NCBI GenBank assembly: GCA_027563935.2
Contig: CM050450.1
Location: 5,935,957-5,999,956, forward strand
Reading direction: 5' to 3'
Origin: Costus lasius
Taxonomy: Eukaryota; Streptophyta; Magnoliopsida; Zingiberales; Costaceae
Length of the DNA stretch: 64,000 bases
The position numbers and the translations under genes were made by a program. Position 1 is the first letter of the stretch. Every line of letters begins with the position of its first letter. Shown one piece after another: positions 22,701 through 34,525 of this stretch. The notes under the pieces were generated by a model. It ran no database searches. It worked only from the letters and a program-made list of their open reading frames with translations, and had not been told where the DNA came from.

Positions 22701-25700
22701 CATAATGCATAATATGCCACTCTTACTACGAGTGAGGAGAAAAATTCCTGGACGGTGATCGTTGGCATCTTGAGTAGAGTTATGCCTGGGGCTGTGAATC
22801 CAATAGTTCAGATATGATTTGCCTAAGATGCTGTTTAGATCACTGCTTCGGATTCTCTTCCATGAATGAATTGACTAACAACCAATGAAAACCGTCAAGT
22901 GAATAGTTACTGTGTCTTTCCCATTGTCTTCTGCCTCCTTGTGCAAATGGGCAAACTCAATAATTGTTGAGGGCATCAAGTAATGGCATTGTCAGGCATG
23001 AAGACAAGGAATTCAATCAGGTGTACGTGGTCACCTAACCCATAATTGATTTTTCAATTAGTGTACCACCACCGCCCATGATGGTGATAGAATACGTAAA
23101 GATTTTCCCCTCATTAATTTGTTCTTCGAGTTCTATTTCAAAACATAATTTTTTCTAATTCAATCAAATAATTGATAAAGGCAAGATTTAATCTCAAGAT
23201 TTTATTATCAATAATAAAATTCTCAATTTTATCCTTTTTAATATTAATTAAATATGCCTATATTATCAGTTATGCTATTTCAATAAAATTTAGTTCTTAT
23301 TTTTTTTTAAAAAAAAATCAAATTAGTGCATAAATATCTCGATTTTAATATAATTACGTTATAAGAAAATAAACATCTATTATATTTTTTTAAAAAAATA
23401 AAAATAAAATTTTTGGACACTAGATTAGGTTCAAATATCTTAGCAATTGAAGAGTTGAATTAATAACTAAAAGCTAATATTTAGATGCTAAAATAATGCA
23501 AAGATGACATATTTTAATAGCTATAATTTGATAGCAATTAAAGTATAGAGTTATAATTGTTTGATCACATAAAAATTACATATAAGGGTCAAAATATCTT
23601 TTATACCTCTAATATATTAATTTGATTTTATAAAACCAAAAAAGGGAAATTTAATAACAAATTAATTAAGCGAAGTGCTAAACCATGAAATTCGATTTCA
23701 TGATTTTAATACTATCAACAGAATCATTGGCAACTAAAATTAATTTATTATTTTAAATAATAAGCAGTTTACTTTCTCTACTTTTACCGATGAAATAATT
23801 TTTTTGGTTGACTCGAATTAAAATAATTGAGTTTGCATTATTACCCTTGCGTTTCTTTCAAAGAACTCTAGCGAAAAAAAAAATTAAAACACAAAATAAA
23901 TTAAAACATATTTCTCTTCTCTTCGCTATGAATTTCTTAGAAAAAAAATGTTAGATCACAACCCGTAACAAGCTAAGCCTAGAGATTTGGGTCCCTAACC
24001 CAAGATTTACAAACCCGAATTCCGTTCTGTTTCATGTAGCTCAGATGGTTAAAGGGTAATGACTCATGAAGCTCATGTCCAAGAGTCGAATAAAACGGAA
24101 CATGATTCGAGTTTGTAAATTTTGAGTTAGGGACCCAAAATCTCTGGACCTAGATTATTACGAGTTGTGACCTAACAAAATACAAACTTAACAGTAGCAT
24201 AAACACGAAAAATATCTATATCCACTTTATAAAAGTTTTATAATATCTAAGAGGGTCCATTTTAAGCCATCAAAAAAAAAAAAGACAAATCAATCCATTA
24301 GATAATAAATAAAATGATAAGTATTTTAAATATATTTTTCCGCTTTCTACTTCATGTAACCTATCAATTTTTTTAAAAGAAAAATTGAATCAAAGCAGAA
24401 AAGGTTTTAATTTTGTTAAATTTATAATTTTTTAAACAATTTAAATTTAGTTTTTAAGTACAATACTAAAAGTTCGGGTTGGACCATTTGTACAAGTATT
24501 GAGTTCTATTAGATCATTTGTACAGCACATATAAGCTTTTGGGTTAAAGTAGATACCATAATGCATATCATAGATTTTAAAAAATCTAGAGTGTTATCAT
24601 CGTATTATCTACATGTTCTTTGAATTAAATTCTGAAATCTATGAATTAGATTCTTTTTTCTTTTAATCCAATGATTTGAGAGGATGAGTTGTTCTAGGAA
24701 GCCAATCTCCTAAGAACTGTATTTCCTTCGGTGAAAAGAAAAAAAGTATTTAATTAAATCACTAATTAAGTTTTTTTTCATTCTTTCTAATGATTTCATT
24801 CAAAAAAACACACCCTAAAAATTTTTGTTTTTGTTTTTGAAGTGAAAAAAAAATACCTTATTGCTGGGGAAGAAGACTCTGTCGCTAGCCTTGTCAAACT
24901 TGGAGTGCACCCAAGAGCGGCAGCTAAAAGTGACGGTGGTGTCGTCACCGCCGTCGGCTTCATCGCCCTCCGTCTTGAGCACAATATCCCGCACGTACAT
25001 TTCCTTGTGGTGCTCGTTCCGCACCAGCAGCGCCCCGATGTCTCCGAATCCCGCCGGAACGCTGAAGTTGGCCTCGTATGTCGCCAAATCCGCCGTGTGG
25101 CTCGCACGGTGCGCGAACGCCGCCACCGCCGTCTTCTCCAACCCCGTCGCTGTCCACGTACACATATAGTATTCTTAGAAATTTTAAAGTAGGACTGCGC
25201 GTAAAGAAGGGGATTTGTCAGACAGCTTGGTGTTTTTCTTCATCCGTTAACGAATTTCTCGGAGAATATAAGGTTCGCAAGGCTGTTTTTCTATTAATTA
25301 CGCTCCCACGTACCCGGGTCGAGCTCGGAGCTGAGCAGCTCGAGGTGGAGGGTTTTGCCGAACAAATCGGCGAAGTCATCGAGCCCCCGCGTCACGCCGA
25401 CGTGCGCAAAAGCGCCGCCCACGGTCGCCGAAACTGTCACGACGGCCTTGGCCGCCAGCGGCGGCTTCGCGACCGAGGCCAGCGACGGCCCGGCCGCACT
25501 CGCCGCCGCATCCTCACTGGCGCAGCGGATTCTTCCTTGCCGCCGACGGCCCCGTCCTCTTCCAACCACCGCCGCGGACTGGGCGGTACCCGCGGCGACG
25601 GCGACTGATGGGAGGGGGAAGGGCTTGCCGGGGAAGAAGAGCGAGGGGGAAGGGGAGGAGGCGTGGCTCAGCGGTAGCGGAAGCAGCAGCAGCCCCTGCT

Positions 25701-25707
25701 TCAGCAT
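19792..25707 (-). CDS. Chloroplast-type 13-lipoxygenase, intact copy B
   Basis: Nine exons assemble in frame: 25707-25314, 25149-24857, 22533-22293, 22202-21885, 21717-21632, 21544-21434, 21274-20973, 20888-20622, 20551-19792, giving 923 residues, a usual length for plastid 13-LOX. The order is transit-peptide-like leader (about 1-70), PLAT/LH2 domain (about 75-230), then the catalytic lipoxygenase domain. Iron ligands are His576 (YHQ), His581 (SHW), His773, Asn777 and the C-terminal Ile923 (SISI end). Cys638-Phe639 fill the Sloane positions, typical of 13-LOX, and Ala624 (ALAR) predicts S-stereochemistry. The expected product is 13S-hydroperoxy-linolenic/linoleic acid in plastids, feeding jasmonate or hexenal branches. 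Exon 3 ends at a non-canonical GC donor (AAAG|GCATTT); a GT donor 21 bp upstream would drop GRPRSKK. Intron 2 is 2.3 kb. The start was chosen because the TATA box lies between it and the only upstream in-frame ATG. Confidence 0.93.
22534..24856. other. LOX copy B intron 2
   Basis: A 2.3-kb AT-rich intron with GT (24,856) and AG (22,534) borders. Its left part matches copy A 8,795-12,150 minus the copy-A insertions. It contains the foldback element at 23,949-24,177. The part beyond about 23,780 has no counterpart in copy A, which is deleted there. Confidence 0.75.
23949..24177. repeat. Foldback element with tRNA-like centre
   Basis: Arms of about 90 bp begin TGTTAGATCACAACCCG and end CGAGTTGTGACCTAACA. 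The loop contains TGTAGCTCAGATGGTTA and AGAGTCGAAT, resembling tRNA A and B boxes, with GTTCTGTTT and AAACGGAAC able to pair as an acceptor-like stem and CAT in the anticodon-like position. It could be a tRNA-derived SINE-like piece held between inverted arms. The flanks are poly-A, so a TSD cannot be read. Confidence 0.6.
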
Positions 25708-25756
25708 AGTGATTCCCGACGGATTGATCGAGTTGATCGGCGAGGCTGCGAGATCG

Positions 25757-25765
25757 CTTATATAG
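25757..25765 (-). promoter_or_regulatory. TATA box of LOX copy B
   Basis: CTATATAAG on the minus strand, about 50 bp upstream of the ATG at 25,707, implying a very short leader. It excludes the in-frame ATG at 25,785, which lies upstream of it. It is conserved in copy A. Confidence 0.65.
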
Positions 25766-26334
25766 ATCAGAACTCTGGCACTCAACTAATGAACGGATTG
25801 AGGAATTAAAGATGGGAAAAGAAACAGAAATCCAAATTTACCGTCAGCGGCGCATGGCGCGCATGATTCACGTGGAGGCAGAAAGAAGAGACTGCTGCTG
25901 TCGCCCCCTGTGGCGAGTGCATTATTGTCCATCCCTTTCAAGTTTCAGCAATCAGTTTGGCCCGGAGCGGAGATGCGTCGATGTTCGGCTGCAAAGCTGG
26001 AGGAACAGGCGAATCGATGGTCAGCGCTGGATGGAAGGGAGGACGGACAAATGGACGGACGGATACAGCTGCGGATGAATAAAAGATTTTACGAGTATTG
26101 TTATAAGAAACCCTAGTATTGTCAGATTTCCAGCAAAAGCCTTCAGAACAAAATAATTATTATAATGCATATTAGCATTCTATTAAATATTGTATCATTT
26201 TATCGAACGATGGGCTCCTTAAAATTTTTTAGTAAGATAGGTTCTTTAAAAAAAAGTTCCACATTTTATAAGAAGGCAGTTTCGTACAAAAATTAAAAAA
26301 TTCTGTCTCACACTGTTAAATCACATGCACAACA
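25766..26334. other. LOX copy B upstream region
   Basis: Upstream sequence shared with copy A (12,463-12,880). A short ATGGACGGACG-type run occurs near 26,030-26,065 only in this copy. No gene is seen. Confidence 0.5.
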
Positions 26335-27408
26335 TATTTTTGGTACTGGAGAGGGCCTGCATATCCTTTTTCATTAAGAAAATCTGCCTATCACTTTTTT
26401 GAGGGACCATTTAAGGCTCAATTATACATGGCAAAGCTCAAAAAGTCTATGGGGCTTATATGTTATCCTAAAGGTTAAATTCTTTGATTAGAAGCTGTTG
26501 TTTAGCAGACTTTCAATCTCTGTCCTTCCTTACACATATTAGACTTAATAAAATCAAGCCTTGCTGTTTTTGTTTTCATGAGCCGAACGATGCCTCACAT
26601 TTTCTATTTTAATATTCTAAATTCAATTTAATTTGAAATTTGCTTTATGTTGAATTTAACATTTCATTTCTGTATCGCGATCAATGGGTTTATGGTGCTT
26701 GGATTTTCGAAACAAAGTCTATATCCTCATTGATTTTATTGATTTGCTGAAATATTTGGAATGCCCGAAATTCTTGTGTTTTCAATGATGCTAAACCCTA
26801 ATTAAAAGCTATTTTAAGGTTGGCTCTTATTGAATTTAATGACATGCTTGAACTCTCTCTATCGGGGAAAAAGGTCGTACCTAATCGCACCATATGTCGT
26901 TGGGAAAAACCTGCTAAGGAGCATGTTAAGATAAATATGGATGGATCATAGCGTCCTGGATTATCTATTGGAGGGCTTGGCTACCTCATACGTAATGAGG
27001 ATGGAAATTGTTGTTCAGCAGCTTCAGCACACTTTGAAGCATCATCTGCTTAGTTTACTGAACTTTTTGCGCTCAAGACAGCGCTGAATTACCTGTATAC
27101 CTATCCTGCTTATAATAACTCAAGGTTGGAGGTCGAGGTTGATTGCCAGAATATAATCACTCTTATTGAAGGTCACCATGAGCTGGAGGATCCAGAGGAG
27201 TTTGGTGTTTTGACTGAAATTAAGTTTCAGTAGAATATCTAATTGGAATTTGGATTTTGTCCCTAGAGAAGGGAATCAAGCTGCCAATTAATTAGCTAGA
27301 CATGCTTCCTTTATTATATCTGTACATGTTGGATGAGTAGCTGGCCACAGGAGCTACATTGTATTTGGTCTCTGACGCTAGAGATTCTGTTAAGTTAAAA
27401 AAAAAAAA
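26335..27408 (+). mobile_element. 5'-truncated LINE tail with degenerate RNase H domain
   Basis: This stretch is absent from the matching place in copy A. From about 26,886 it reads RWEKPAKEHVKINMDGS, then GGLGYLIRNEDGN, LFALKTALNYL, VEVDCQNIITLIEG and VPREGNQAAN-like segments, the order of an RNase H type-1 domain as found at the C-terminus of plant LINE polyproteins, broken by in-frame stops. It ends in a poly-A run at about 27,396-27,408, as expected for target-primed insertion. The reverse transcriptase is not present. The 5' boundary and TSD are not resolved. Confidence 0.7.
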
Positions 27409-28187
27409 GTACTATTCAACAAGAGAGAGCTCTTTAATGCTACCAAAAGTTCAGTGTACTGGCCTTTTACTTGTAGGTACTTGCACCGACATATATTTAG
27501 TTTATTCATTATAAAGTATTCATAATAGAAAATTGGGTTTGAAGGTTGTAAATGAAAAAAAAAATAGAAATAAGGAGATTTTAGAGACAACTATGTCAAT
27601 CATTGGATAAGATGTTACTAAAACCTAATCCTCAAGGACCTGAACTATGCAATGTTTAAAAGAAATAAAATCAGATAAGATTTTAGATAAAGATTGGTCA
27701 CCAACAAATGTGACAGATGAAATAGTGAAATGTTACGATAGTAACAAACGATGGAGCAAGAAAGAAGCCATGGCTGCTTGACCGAAGAAGTTACACTTGA
27801 TATACCCTCCACAAAAGTTACACTTGTCCCAGGTGGTGAGTTGTTGCTTTCGGTTCTTGATTGAGGTAGGCATCACTGCATCAGTCATAGTCAAAATCTG
27901 CAGCATTCTGAATGGCATTTGCTTTTGTTAATGTCTTGTCAGCATTAATTTCGAATGAAGCAACTATATTTTGGATAACCCATGGATAGACTTGGACAGC
28001 GGAAACATGAACAGAGGCTTGTTATCTGGATCTGAATTAGCAAAAAAGGGAGCTGCTTGGGTCTAAGGAGTTCCTTCAGAAAAATGCAAGACAAATTTCT
28101 CCATTGCCAAACCTGTAAACCATACAAAAGAAACAACAACGCGAAACACAAAATGGACGAGATAATACAATAGTTTGAGGCTCTTTT
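27409..28187. other. Spacer, copy B
   Basis: 27,420-27,750 repeats copy A 12,920-13,250. After about 27,755 the sequence is specific to copy B. No gene recognised. Confidence 0.5.
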
Positions 28188-28956
28188 TGTTAGAAATTTG
28201 GTGATTCACAACTCTAGCATTCCTTGTATAGATTTAGAACAATACTAAGAATAAAATATTTAATACATATCTAATTTTGCTATTATTTTTTTTTTGCTTT
28301 AATGTCCAATGTCGGGTTAGAAATCTTTCACTGATATCCTTCTTTAGACGGCTCTAAAGAGACAGCTTAGTTCAGGATATAAATGGAGACCTAACTCATA
28401 TTTATAAAGGTAAAACCCTAAGCTCACCTCCATAAAGGAGTTTTGGGTTTCGGGTGCGAAATCCATAATCCAAAAAGGATTTCTCTCAAAATTAGGGTAC
28501 ATAATCTAATATTTAATAGTGATTTCTCTTAAAAACCAGCGGGCTACACAAGCCGTCTTTCACATTTAATGAGATGTTATGAGTCCAATAATTAATTAAT
28601 AAATGCTCCCACAATCAATAATGTTAGACCAAAATTCATACATTCTCCCACTTAGTCAACATTAATTAATTTATCACAAAAAAATTATAAAATAATAATT
28701 ATTTATAATATATATATTAAAAATAATGTTGAAAGATATGCATTTGTTAATCCTGAACTAGGTTCCCACTCGCATACTAAACTAAGCTGTCTCCTTTTAT
28801 TAAGAGTCGTCTAAAAAAGAATATCAATGAAAGATTTCTAGCCTAACATTGAATTAAAGCACAAAAGAATTAATGGCACAATCAGGTATGTATTAAATAT
28901 TTTGTTCTAAATATATAGAAGAGATTTTAGAGTTGTGAATCTCAAAATTTCTAACA
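28188..28956. mobile_element. Foldback element with LTR-like ends
   Basis: Starts TGTTAGAAATTT and ends AAATTTCTAACA, with the 5-bp TSD CTTTT at 28183-28187 and 28957-28961. The two arms (about 28,188-28,370 and 28,770-28,956) are imperfect inverted repeats of nearly 200 bp; for example GAGACAGCTTAGTT near 28,350 is mirrored near 28,790. The TG...CA ends and 5-bp TSD suggest retroviral-type integration, but LTRs are not normally palindromic, so a head-to-head LTR rearrangement or an unusual foldback transposon are both possible. No coding sequence. Confidence 0.7.
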
Positions 28957-30094
28957 CTTTTCTCCTCTATATTGCATACCTTCCATACTTTTTGCTCAAA
29001 TTTATCTCCGGATTCATATAGAATTCATCAAGACAGAGAAATCGTATCAAGATTCCCAACTACAACAAATTTATTCTTTAAAAAGAAAAGTACATGCAAC
29101 TTAGGACACTGAAAGTTTTTCTATAGTATGAAAAGTTTTAAAAAAATGGAACTTCTGGAATCATTAAGATCCAAAGTGAACAACTTGAGTGAAAGTAAAT
29201 AACATAAGGTTGGTGTCAGGACACGTTCAAGAGACATACCAGATATTCATCACCCTCTACTTAAACTGGCTCGACCAAAAGGGTAACTATATTGGCCATA
29301 TGCTTCTGCAAGTATGACAACTGATGAGTTTTTCGCCTGCTTGTGAAGGCATAAAACGACGACTGTAATCGTATGATGGATTTTAGGATAAAAGGGATAA
29401 TTCTCCGAAAAATTCCTTGTATACTAGAATGGATTAATCAAAAAGAGAAAAAATTGAACGGATAGAGGAGGAAAAAATCCCTTATTTCTAATCTACCCAA
29501 ATCAGGCGAAAATAAATGCATGACGCGTGACACATGATGCTGGAGTTGCTGTTGCCGCTATTGCTCGCCGATGTCCTCACCAGCTACTACTGGAGCTGCT
29601 ACTGCCACTGCTCGCGGACATCCTCACCCAGCTCGCCGCTTGCGGACGCTAACCTCGCGCGGACGCCACTAGCTGCTGCCACCGTTGCTCACCGCTGGAG
29701 CTGTTGCCGTTGCCACTCACAGACGTCCTTGCCCAGCTCGCGAATGCCGCTTGTCGCCCCATTAGACATTGCCGCTCGCGGACGCATGACACTGGACGTT
29801 GACGCTCGTGGACGCGGACACGTGACGCTGGACATCGACGATCTTGATCACGTGAAAATCACACTCTCTAGATTTTATCTTTCTATTTTCTCCTTCCTTT
29901 CTATTTTTTCATCCTTCCTATTTTCCTATCTCTCCTAGTAAAATAGAGCCTTAAATTTTCAAAAAGTAAGGGTGTAATAGCGCAATTCCATCATAAGAAC
30001 ACGGCTACCATAATTATCAAAAGAAAGTAGTATGTACGACCAAGTTCTAAGTGATCGTAGAAATTATAAGAATCAAAACAATAATGCTATCTGA
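28957..30094. other. Spacer with GC-rich imperfect repeats
   Basis: 29,530-29,840 is GC-rich with scattered CTCGCGGACGC-like words, giving a Leu/Cys-rich open frame that looks like simple sequence rather than a protein. The rest is AT-rich. Homology to copy A resumes at about 30,040. Confidence 0.5.
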
Positions 30095-32785
30095 TGTGGT
30101 GAGAAGGCGATAGCCAGTGGTGGAACCACATTGTGCTTAGTTTAGGCAAATACCTCACTAAATTTTACAAATCAATGAATATTATATATATATTATTAAT
30201 CTTTAAAATTTTACTTCAATATATCTTTTGCCCCCAAATACCTTCGGGTCCTTCGACTGCCGACAGGCGATTGTGGAGTGCCAGACATCCTTGCGTGGCC
30301 GGGGGACGAGCCGTTTGTAAGACTCGACAGAGAAAGAGAACAAGGTCATGGGCGTCGACAGTGCCATTGGGATCAGAATCAGATGTGAGGACAGAGGCGA
30401 GAGGGTCTCGAGGGCAAGGCCGGCGTGATCGAGCGAGATTTGAAGAGCGGCGGCAAATGGCAGAGGCATCGACGCGGTGCAGAGTAGGAACGAACCTGCG
30501 GAGAAGCTTGTCCACGAGCGCGCCAACTGTTAGGGTTCCATCGGAAAAGATGAGCTTGGGGGACAGGAGCAAGCTGTTACGCCCGTGATGAATGCAGACA
30601 AAATAAAAATAGTAAAAGGGATTAAAATAGTAAAAGTAATGAAATCTGATGGGACTTGGCACTGTGCACGCGTGACCGAGCCCATCTCGTTCTGTTGCGT
30701 GCCCTTCCTTCCTTCTTTCTCCCCGCCTCGCGTCCACCTTCCCGACAGCGAACGGAACCGCGCGTCCTCCTCCTTCGCCGAAGCTTCAATCGGCCTCCGA
30801 CCAGCGCCTTCTTCCTCCCTTCGGCCGGCGAGCTTCCGCCGCCCCCTCTCGCAGCTCCGGTGGCTGAGAACGACGGACGAGCCGCCTTCCTCCTCTCTCC
30901 GCGCGAGCGGCGTCAGATCGACGGAAAACCCCCGAATCCGGCGCCTGGGCAGCTCTAACTCCTCCGCCGACCCTTATCTGCCCATGACGGACGTTTCCGC
31001 CACCAGCCAACGCCTCCCCGACCACCTTCTTCTCCGGCTCCGACGAAGTGCGCGAACAGTGCCGCCGAGCCTTCGACCTTAGATCTACGCGGTCTCCGGC
31101 GTCTCCCTGGAAAACCGACAGTACGGCCGGACTCACCTCGCCGGCGGCTATCTTGTGGCACTCCGGAAATTCCGATCGGTCACCGAAGTTACTGTTCCGG
31201 CGATCACTGTAGCGGCGGCGCTACTGTTCTGGCGAACTTTGCGGCGAACCTAGAAGTTCGTGTCGACGCGTATATTGGGTTGGTTCTTGCGTCCTCCGTC
31301 GTCACGAGGTGTTATTCGTTCGCACAAGGCTGCGAACTAGGTTAGTACCCGTACTCCGTCTCCGTACACGTATTATACGAACACATGCGAACATAACCCT
31401 GGACTCACGTATACCTGTCAAACTTGATTTAATAACTTGGTACGACCTGATTAGCATAATGAAACCGGATTAGCATGTTAATTGGTGTTAAATGGATTAA
31501 AATAGAATGGTGTGACTTATACATGATTTACCCTGTTAGGTCCTGTTGATTGATACTTGACACTGTGTTGGTTGGATCTGTACTGTTCGGCTACTGTTGA
31601 GGTAGGGATTCTACCTCCGTTCTTTGTTAACGGTGCCAACCGCATGCGTAGTTAGCGGCACCTCCCTTATTGCTTGTTATCACTGTTGATTACTGTTCTA
31701 ACTCCCGTTCTGCTCTGCGTACATTCCTGTTGACATAAACTGTTGCATGAAACACGGTATGAGTATTTTCGTTTCTTGCATGTTTATTGGTAGTTGGTAG
31801 GTGGTATGAGTTCTGTATATATACATTGAGGATTGACTGTCTAGCGATAGACATGTCAGTATACCTCAGATACTGCCTGTGAGATTTCTGTCGAGACGCT
31901 GTATGATCGTCTCTGACCGAGAGAGTCCGATGTTATGGGCTTGAGGTCTGTTATCAACCCAATAAGGGGTTGTACTGAGTGTAGGACGCTACACTAGCGG
32001 GCTGTCGATGGACAGTCGTCTCTATTGTTCGGGGAGCCATCAGTAGGGACCACTCTATTTTATAGAGTTGCGGGTCGTGGACCACTGCTGTACCAGCTCC
32101 CAGATTTTTATCTGTGTATGAGGATACATATATATTGATATGTATATTGAGATTTGATTATACTCTATATGGTCATATAGAGTCTTAGTTGTATTCTGGT
32201 AATTCCTTGTATCTGATCATGCACGATATCATCGTAATATCCCTACTTAGCCTCCGGCTAACCCCCCCTTCGGTTTGCCTCCAGGTTCAGGCGCGGCTCC
32301 ACCTGGAGCAGAGTAGATAGTTAGTAGTTGACCACCAGTCTGGGTGGGTTGTGATGCATTTTGGTCTGTTGTTATTTTTATGTTATGTTGTTGGACTCTG
32401 TTGACCGCTGCGCCGGTCATGTTATCTGTTGGTTTGTCGACTGCTGCGCCAGTCCTGTTGTTGTTATTTTTGTTGACCGCTGCGCCGGTCTATATTTCAT
32501 ATCTGTCGGTGTTGTGTTATGGATATTTAAGGCCGGGCTGGCCTCTGTTTAGACTATTTTATTTCAGTCTGTACCTTTCGGTTATCAGGAGTGATTGACA
32601 GGTACAGTGTTGTGCGTCCCGAGGTCCGGGATTCCCGGCGTGGGATCCGAGTGGATTTTTGGGGCGTAACACAAGCCGTGCTCAAAGGGCTCCCACCGAG
32701 GGCCGAGGATGAACTAGAGGGTGGAAGCGGCGTGCGCAGGAGAGGAGGCGGAGGCGAACGAGCGCTCGGCCTGGCATTCGACCAT
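30095..32785 (-). pseudogene. TBCCD1: TBCCD1-like first-exon fragment, copy B (interrupted)
   Basis: The start codon is at 32785-32783, with the same MVECQAERSF leader as copy A. A deletion and change create an early TAG after PAHAAST (near 32,715). The frame is then cut by the LTR-like element at 30575-32671 and continues from 30,574. The 2-bp deletion before VESYKRLV is shared with copy A. DVWHST follows, then a small insertion of about 155 bp (30,110-30,262). The donor seen in copy A (CAG|GTAGCG) is CAG|ATAGCA here. It is clearly non-functional. Confidence 0.75.
30575..32671 (+). mobile_element. Solo-LTR-like insertion in the TBCCD1 fragment
   Basis: A 2,097-bp element from TGTTACGCCCG to GGGGCGTAACA with the 5-bp TSD CAAGC (30570-30574 and 32672-32676). 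Copy A shows the uninterrupted target near 13,715. It includes a GC-rich first part, a TATATATA stretch near 31,815 and three GCTGCGCCGGTC-type repeats at about 32,405-32,495. No polyprotein is present. Confidence 0.83.
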
Positions 32786-32789
32786 TGTT

Positions 32790-34179
32790 CTTTTTCTTTT
32801 TGGGGGGGGGGGGGATGAGGGAAAACCATAAGATGTTTACTACAAACTCACGGGGAAGCAGAATCGGAGATGGTGGCGGGAGAACAGAGAGTTAACGTGT
32901 TCGCTTGAGTAGGATAAGACAGCGGGCAGAGCAGCCCAGCAGGAGGAGCAGACGAGTCGGGCACGGAAGAAACGGGCTTTGGGTAGGGGATGGCAACAAA
33001 GCCCATCCCCGGCCCGTGGCCCAACCCAAAGTCAACGAGAAAATTCAAATTGGCTAGATCTCAGGTCAGATTAAAAAAAAATATGACAGGATAAAGTTGA
33101 GTCAGAGTCGGGTATAGAAATTTAGGTACCCGTCCCGAACTCGACCTTGAACCCACCTTGATTATTAAAATAATAAATTTACTCATTTTAAATTATAACC
33201 TAGTTACTAAATTTATAATAGTTTGATGCTTTATTAATTATTATTATTATTATTTATATAGAAATGATTATATAATTTATGTAAAATATTTTTTATTTAT
33301 ATATTATGAATATACAATAAAAATTAATTTAAAAATATTATTTATAATATATATTTATTTTTTAAGTCGATCGGAGTCGGGTTTTCCCATGGGGTTGGGT
33401 GTAGGATTAGATTTTCTAAATCCGTTAGATTCGGGGTTGGGGTTAGGGAAGTTGGGATCAGGTCGGGATGGCAAAATTCTGACTCCGACCCACCCAATTA
33501 CCATCCCTAACATTGGGCATTTTGGGTTGCAGTTTTAGAAGTATGTATTGATTTGAAATAAAATTTAGACACTGTGTCATGCTTTTAAGATTAAAATAAA
33601 AATCTTTTGACAAGGATAATAGCTCATGTTCTGATTGTTTCACTAGTTAATTTTACAAAATGAGGTTGAGGGGGTTATTAACTTCACATTTTACCCTTGA
33701 AGAAAATATGAATTGCACACCAATCCAATCCATGCTGGTTACAAAAGTGATTAACAATTACAAATATCCTATAGGACCTATACTTGATTTTAGGGAAAGA
33801 AAAAGGAGGTGCAAAACATTAGGGCTTCAGAGGGTGGAATCAAATACTTAAGATGCAACTAAGGGAAGAAGTTCTACCTTATCTTATAGAGATTCTATCT
33901 TATTCTATAAAAATTTTATCTTATTTTTAAGAAATTATACTTTATTTTTGATATATTATATCTTATTTTAAAAATATTTTATCTTATTTTTAAAAAAATT
34001 CTACCTTATTTTTTTTTGTTAAGTTCTACCTTATTTTACAGAGGTTCTATAATTATTTCCATGCACATTTGTTAAAGAACAACATCTTAAAATACAAGCA
34101 TCACCAACTTTCGTGTCAGATACTTCACACATAGTCATGTTAGATACTTCACACATAGTCATTTGGATACACCAAGAGA
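32790..34179. other. Spacer with AT-rich direct repeats
   Basis: The duplication homology ends near 32,985. A 10-base G run lies near 32,805. From 33,870 to 34,060 a loose repeat of TTCTATCTTATTTTA-type units occurs about eight times. No gene seen. Confidence 0.5.
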
Positions 34180-34525
34180 ACAAATCTCAAAGTAATGACA
34201 TTGAGTGAGCAAGGAGCAAACCTCAAAACAAGAGTGAAGAGGTCCAACAAGCAAGGAGGAAAGTAGGGAGGTCTGGCGAGCATGGGAGCAAAGCGAAGAG
34301 GTCCAATGAGTGTTGATGTTGTCCGGCGAACAAGAAAGCAAAGCGAGAAGGTCCAGTGAGCATGGGAGCAAAGCGGAGAGGTCTAACGAGTGTTGATGGC
34401 ATCTGGCGTGCAAGAGAGCAAATCTCAAAGTAAGAACGAAAAGAGCAGGTGAGGTTGATAGCGTCTGGCGAGCAATGGAGAAAAGTGAGGATGTCTAGCG
34501 CGCTAAGGGAGATAGCAAGCAATAG
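34180..34525. repeat. Degenerate tandem repeat, about 80-bp period
   Basis: CATGGGAGCAAAGCG recurs at 34,281 and 34,361, with related GAGGTCYAACGAGTGTTGATG and CTGGCGARCAAG segments between and around. The open frames here (Leu/Ser/Cys-rich) follow from the repeat and are not taken as genes. Confidence 0.6.

Larger units (their letters stand above)
18024..32985. repeat. Segmental tandem duplication, copy B
   Basis: Second copy of the block at 1-13,990. Homology resumes at 18,024 and fades near 32,985, just beyond the start codon of the TBCCD1 fragment. Copy-specific additions are a LINE tail (about 26,335-27,408), a stretch of about 2.3 kb (27,755-30,040) that includes a foldback element, a small insertion inside the TBCCD1 fragment (about 30,110-30,262) and a 2.1-kb LTR-like element (30575-32671). 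It keeps the complete LOX gene. Confidence 0.93.

Noticed and set aside
30585..31161. Open frames of 100-165 codons on both strands
   Set aside because: GC-rich part of the LTR-like element at 30575-32671; no domain, strand-symmetric openness.
34159..34522. Leu/Ser/Cys-rich minus-strand frames
   Set aside because: Explained by the 80-bp degenerate tandem repeat.
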